From NCBI RefSeq assembly GCF_007004655.1, contig NZ_ML660092.1, forward strand, positions 124,001 through 188,000: a stretch of 64,000 nt of DNA. Direction: 5' to 3'. Below the pieces are notes generated by a model, which ran no database searches, had not been told where the DNA came from, and saw nothing but the letters and a program-made list of their open reading frames with translations. The stretch is from Exilibacterium tricleocarpae. GTDB lineage: Bacteria > Pseudomonadota > Gammaproteobacteria > Pseudomonadales > Cellvibrionaceae. The translations under genes and the position numbers were made by a program. This document shows positions 60,601 through 64,000 of this stretch, piece after piece. Numbering within the stretch: position 1 is the first letter of the stretch; every line of letters begins with the position of its first letter.

Positions 60601-63600
60601 TTATTGACAGTTTGCCGGTCGGATCAGCTCCACACCGGGCGGCAGGCTCGATGCCAGCGCATCCAGATCCACGCAGGCCAGGTTGTCATTGCCCGACAGT
60701 GAAATTAAGCGGATTTCCTCCGATTGGGCAATGGACAACAGATCACTGATATTCACCAACTGGTTGTTATCCAGGTACAACTGCTCCAACTGGCGCGCTG
60801 CAATCAGACCCGTGGTGGTCGTCATGCCGTTGTCGCTGGCGTTGAGGTAATGCAGATTCTCTACCAGTGGCATCGACCAGTTGATATCGCCGCTGCCGGT
60901 GTTGGCGATATCCAGCCAGGTCAACGGCAGCTCGCTGAGCGTCTGCACAAGGACGTCGATGTTGGCGCTGAGCTGAATATCACTGAGGCCGACCCGTTGC
61001 AGCGCCGGGTTGTGGCGCAGGATTTCATTGAGTAGCCATAAATCGTCGACCGGTGTTTGGCCTTGATTTAAATTCAACGCCGTCAGTGCCCGCAACTCCC
61101 GCAACTCAAACAAACTGTGGACCCGGGTCTGGCTTAAGTCCAGGCGCTTGAGTGTATACGCCAGACCCTGCAGGGGGCCTATGGCTGTCAGGGGATTAAC
61201 GCTGAGGTCCAGGGTGTGCAACCGGCTGAACTGGTCCAGCGGCACCGGTATTGCCTGCAGCCCGGTGTTGCCCAACTCGAGCGATACCAGGTTGGGGGAG
61301 AGATAACTGAACAGCGTCAGGGGATCGCTGAGCTGAAAGCCGTTAAAGCCCACCGCCGTCAGTTTCGGGTTATTGGCCAGTACCTGTTGCAGGACCCATT
61401 CCTGTTGCACCGGGTCCTCCGGTGCGCCGCTCCAGTCGATATCGTTTAACCGCAACTGACGCAGGGTTCGCAGCGGCAGGAGGTCCGGGAGATAATCCAA
61501 CGTGGTGTCGCTGAGGTTGAGCACTTGCAGGGTGTCGGCCAATTCATACAGCGGACCCAGGTCGACGAGGGGGTTGCCGCTCAGATCGAGCGCCTGCAGT
61601 TGGCGGAACTCCATCAGGGGCACGGGCAGGCTCCGCAAGCCGGTGCGACTCAGCGCCAGGGATTCCAGATGGCGCGGCAGCGACTGAAACAGCGTTACCG
61701 GATCGCTGATAGTAAAACCGTTAAAGCCTACCTCGATCAGATGAACATTCGCGCTCAACACCTGATTGAGCTGCTGCTCCAGTTGCAGCGGATCGATCAA
61801 GGGGTCCTGCAACTGCATATCGTTCAAGCGCAGGCGGCGCAATGCGGTCAGGTCGGTTAACGCCGGCCATTGACCGACGCGGGTGTCGCTGAGGTCCAGG
61901 ACCTGCAGCGTTTGTCCCAGCGCGGTCAGGGGGCCCCATTGAATCAGTGTGTTGCCGCTTAAGTCGAGGACCTGCAGGTGTGTAAACTGCGCCAACGGCA
62001 GCGGGCCGGGGGCGCCGTTCAGCCAGGTGCGGCTTAATTCCAACGACACCAGGCCGCGCGGCAGATGGTTAAACAGCGTAACGACATCACTGATCGGCAC
62101 GCCGTTAAAACCGACGGTGTGCAGCGCCGGGTTATTGATCAGCACCTGGTGCAGGTGTTGCTCCAGTTGTTGCGGATTCACGAAGGGATCGTCGAGGTCG
62201 ATGCTGTTCAAGCGCAGTTGTCGCAGTGCCCGCAGGCCCTGCAGGTCCGGCCAGTGCCGCAGGGTGGTATCGCTGAGGTCCAGCACCTGCAGGGTCTCCT
62301 CCAGACCGTGCAGCGGACCCAGGTCGCCGATCGGGTTGCCGCTCAGGTCGAGCACTTGCAGGCGGCTGAACTCGGCCAGCGGCACCGGCAGGGTGTGCAG
62401 GTTGGCCCGGCTTAACTCCAGCGACACCAGGTCGCGGGAGAGGTCCCGAAACAGCGTCAGGGGATCGCTGAGCTGAAAGCCGTTGAAGCCCACCGCCGTC
62501 AGTTTCGGGTTATTGGCCAGTACCTGCTGCAGGACCCATTCCTGTTGCACCGGGTCCTCCGGTGGGCCGCTCCAGTCGATATCGTTTAACCGCAACTGAC
62601 GCAGGGCTCGCAGCGGCAGGAGGTCCGGGAGGTAATCCAAAGTGGTGTCGCTGAGGTTGAGCACTTGCAAGGTGTCGGCCAATTCATACAGCGGGCCCAG
62701 ATCGACGAGGGGGTTGCCGCTCAGATCGAGCGCTTGCAGTTGGCGGAACTCCACCAGGGGCACGGGCAGGGTCTGCAAGCCGGTGCGACTCAGCGCCAGG
62801 GATTCCAGATGGCGCGGCAGCGATTGAAACAGCATTACCGGATCGCTGATAGTAAAACCGTTAAAGCCTACCTCGATCAAATGAACATTTGCGTTCAACA
62901 CTTGGTTGAGTTGCTGTTCCAGTTGCAGCGGATCGATCAAGGGGTCCTGCAACTGCATATCGTTCAAGCGCAGGCGGCGCAATGCGGTCAGGTCGGTTAA
63001 CGCCGGCCATTGATCGACGCGGGTGTCGCTGAGGTCCAGGACCTGCAGCGTTTGTCCCAGCGCGGTCAGGGGGCCCCATTGAATCAGTGTGTTGCCGCTT
63101 AAGTCGAGGACCTGCAGGTGTGTAAACTGCGCCAACGGCAGCGGGCCGGGGGCGCCGTTCAGCCAGGTGCGGCTTAATTCCAACGACACCAGGCCGCGCG
63201 GCAGATGGTTAAACAGCGTAACGACATCACTGATCGGCACGCCGTTAAAACCGACGGTGTGCAGCGCCGGGTTATTGATCAGCACCTGGTGCAGGTGTTG
63301 CTCCAGTTGTTGCGGATTCACGAAGGGATCGTCGAGGTCGATGCTGTTCAAGCGCAGTTGTCGCAGTGCCCGCAGGCCCTGCAGGTCCGGCCAGTGCCGC
63401 AGGGTGGTATCGCTGAGGTCCAGCACCTGCAGGGTCTCCTCCAGACCGTGCAGCGGACCCAGGTCGCCGATCGGGTTGCCGCTCAGGTCGAGCACTTGCA
63501 GGCGGCTGAACTCGGCCAGCGGCACCGGCAGGGTGTGCAGGTTGGCCCGGCTTAACTCCAGCGACACCAGGTCGCGGGAGAGGTCCCGAAACAGCGTCAG

Positions 63601-64000
63601 GGGATCGCTGAGCTGAAAGCCGTTGAAGCCCACCGCCGTCAGTTTCGGGTTATTGGCCAGTACCTGCTGCAGGACCCATTCCTGTTGCACCGGGTCCTCC
63701 GGTGGGCCGCTCCAGTCGATATCGTTTAACCGCAACTGACGCAGGGCTCGCAGCGGCAGGAGGTCCGGGAGGTAATCCAAAGTGGTGTCGCTGAGGTTGA
63801 GCACTTGCAAGGTGTCGGCCAATTCATACAGCGGACCCAGATCGACGAGGGGGTTGCCGCTCAGATCGAGCGCTTGCAGTTGGCGGAACTCCACCAGGGG
63901 CACGGGCAGGGTCTGCAAGCCGGTGCGACTCAGCGCCAGAGACGCCAGGGTGCGCGGCAGCGACTGAAACAGCGTTACCGGATCGCTGATACGGAACCCG
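60601..64000 (-). CDS. Giant leucine-rich-repeat protein (5' end outside window)
   Basis: An open frame of at least 1133 residues that continues without stop to the window edge, so the N-terminus is missing. It is built from about 23-residue leucine-rich repeats (LxxLDLSGNPLxDLGPL type). These group into modules of about 126 residues in three kinds: VPLVEFRQLQ, VPLAEFSRLQ and GPLPLAQFTHLQ. The three together form a 380-residue (1140-base) supermodule present twice, plus a diverged partial copy and a final cap. The cap ends with a Cys pair (NLACVDLD and PANCQ), as in extracellular LRR proteins, which suggests an exported adhesion or binding protein. No membrane anchor is seen at the C-terminus. 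It is unclear what it binds. Confidence 0.85.
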   Translation of the reverse strand, partial: GFRISDPVTLFQSLPRTLASLALSRTGLQTLPVPLVEFRQLQALDLSGNPLVDLGPLYELADTLQVLNLSDTTLDYLPDLLPLRALRQLRLNDIDWSGPPEDPVQQEWVLQQVLANNPKLTAVGFNGFQLSDPLTLFRDLSRDLVSLELSRANLHTLPVPLAEFSRLQVLDLSGNPIGDLGPLHGLEETLQVLDLSDTTLRHWPDLQGLRALRQLRLNSIDLDDPFVNPQQLEQHLHQVLINNPALHTVGFNGVPISDVVTLFNHLPRGLVSLELSRTWLNGAPGPLPLAQFTHLQVLDLSGNTLIQWGPLTALGQTLQVLDLSDTRVDQWPALTDLTALRRLRLNDMQLQDPLIDPLQLEQQLNQVLNANVHLIEVGFNGFTISDPVMLFQSLPRHLESLALSRTGLQTLPVPLVEFRQLQALDLSGNPLVDLGPLYELADTLQVLNLSDTTLDYLPDLLPLRALRQLRLNDIDWSGPPEDPVQQEWVLQQVLANNPKLTAVGFNGFQLSDPLTLFRDLSRDLVSLELSRANLHTLPVPLAEFSRLQVLDLSGNPIGDLGPLHGLEETLQVLDLSDTTLRHWPDLQGLRALRQLRLNSIDLDDPFVNPQQLEQHLHQVLINNPALHTVGFNGVPISDVVTLFNHLPRGLVSLELSRTWLNGAPGPLPLAQFTHLQVLDLSGNTLIQWGPLTALGQTLQVLDLSDTRVGQWPALTDLTALRRLRLNDMQLQDPLIDPLQLEQQLNQVLSANVHLIEVGFNGFTISDPVTLFQSLPRHLESLALSRTGLRSLPVPLMEFRQLQALDLSGNPLVDLGPLYELADTLQVLNLSDTTLDYLPDLLPLRTLRQLRLNDIDWSGAPEDPVQQEWVLQQVLANNPKLTAVGFNGFQLSDPLTLFSYLSPNLVSLELGNTGLQAIPVPLDQFSRLHTLDLSVNPLTAIGPLQGLAYTLKRLDLSQTRVHSLFELRELRALTALNLNQGQTPVDDLWLLNEILRHNPALQRVGLSDIQLSANIDVLVQTLSELPLTWLDIANTGSGDINWSMPLVENLHYLNASDNGMTTTTGLIAARQLEQLYLDNNQLVNISDLLSIAQSEEIRLISLSGNDNLACVDLDALASSLPPGVELIRPANCQ
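61862..63940. repeat. 1140-bp near-identical tandem duplication inside the leucine-rich-repeat gene
   Basis: Bases 61874-62800 and 63014-63940 match at a distance of 1140. By eye there is an uninterrupted identical run of about 820 bases (61875-62694 versus 63015-63834), then one mismatch. A third copy at 61500-61860 has more differences. The near-identity implies recent duplication or gene conversion. Confidence 0.93.

Noticed and set aside
61949-63616. Two identical 175-residue plus-strand frames
   Set aside because: They are antisense to the duplicated leucine-rich-repeat segment; their identity simply reflects the DNA duplication.

Overview
The window reads as a chromosomal segment of a free-living, probably marine or aquatic gammaproteobacterium with fairly high G+C. 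The evidence is gene content and order: a PA4642-family gene, a RegB/RegA-type redox two-component pair, SthA transhydrogenase, an AlgP-like KAAAK-repeat protein, and gatCAB divergent from mreBCD-maf-rng-yhdP-nit, which is the Pseudomonas arrangement. A Cellvibrionales-like or Pseudomonas-related lineage is my inference; no rRNA or tRNA is present to settle it.

Layout. 0.1-6.1 kb: a small coiled-coil protein, a periplasmic solute-binding-like protein, a haem c/PQQ sugar dehydrogenase, the regB-regA pair and a metallo-beta-lactamase-fold lipoprotein. 6.4-9.4 kb: a MATE exporter, then an AT-rich patch carrying a 'mobile mystery' A/B (HTH plus Fic) toxin-antitoxin-like cassette with its own promoter and terminator. 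9.5-20.7 kb: prfC, an acyltransferase, a VOC protein, an outer-membrane barrel, an AI-2E-type exporter and sthA that meet in an eight-copy 35-bp tandem array, an HDOD protein, a degenerate receiver protein and selO. 20.7-31.9 kb: a TonB-like protein with an unusual N-terminal domain, a cNMP-binding protein, a ComEA-like protein, an RND efflux pair, a PilZ protein, an AlgP-like protein and a membrane redoxin. 32.4-38.7 kb: dinB, the complete AmmeMemoRadiSam set, a DoxX protein and an RhlB-like helicase. 38.8-44.4 kb: a four-gene phosphorelay cluster ending in a c-di-GMP GGDEF/EAL output protein. 44.6-49.3 kb: cysZ, a PA4642-family gene and gatCAB. 49.7-59.4 kb: mreBCD-maf-rng-yhdP-nit. 59.4-64 kb: a repeat-rich spacer, a lipoprotein MsrB, and the 3' part of a very large leucine-rich-repeat gene running off the window.

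Themes. Signalling is dense (RegBA, a cNMP-binding protein, PilZ, HDOD, a degenerate receiver, and the phosphorelay/c-di-GMP cluster). The housekeeping blocks (translation fidelity, envelope elongation, phospholipid transport) are conventional.

The most unusual signal is not a gene. At ten places short tandem direct repeats (12-18 bp x2-7, and one 35 bp x8) sit on, or a short distance after, stop codons. The same genome also shows recent kilobase-scale tandem duplication inside the leucine-rich-repeat gene. I see no CRISPR array, prophage or recognisable insertion sequence.
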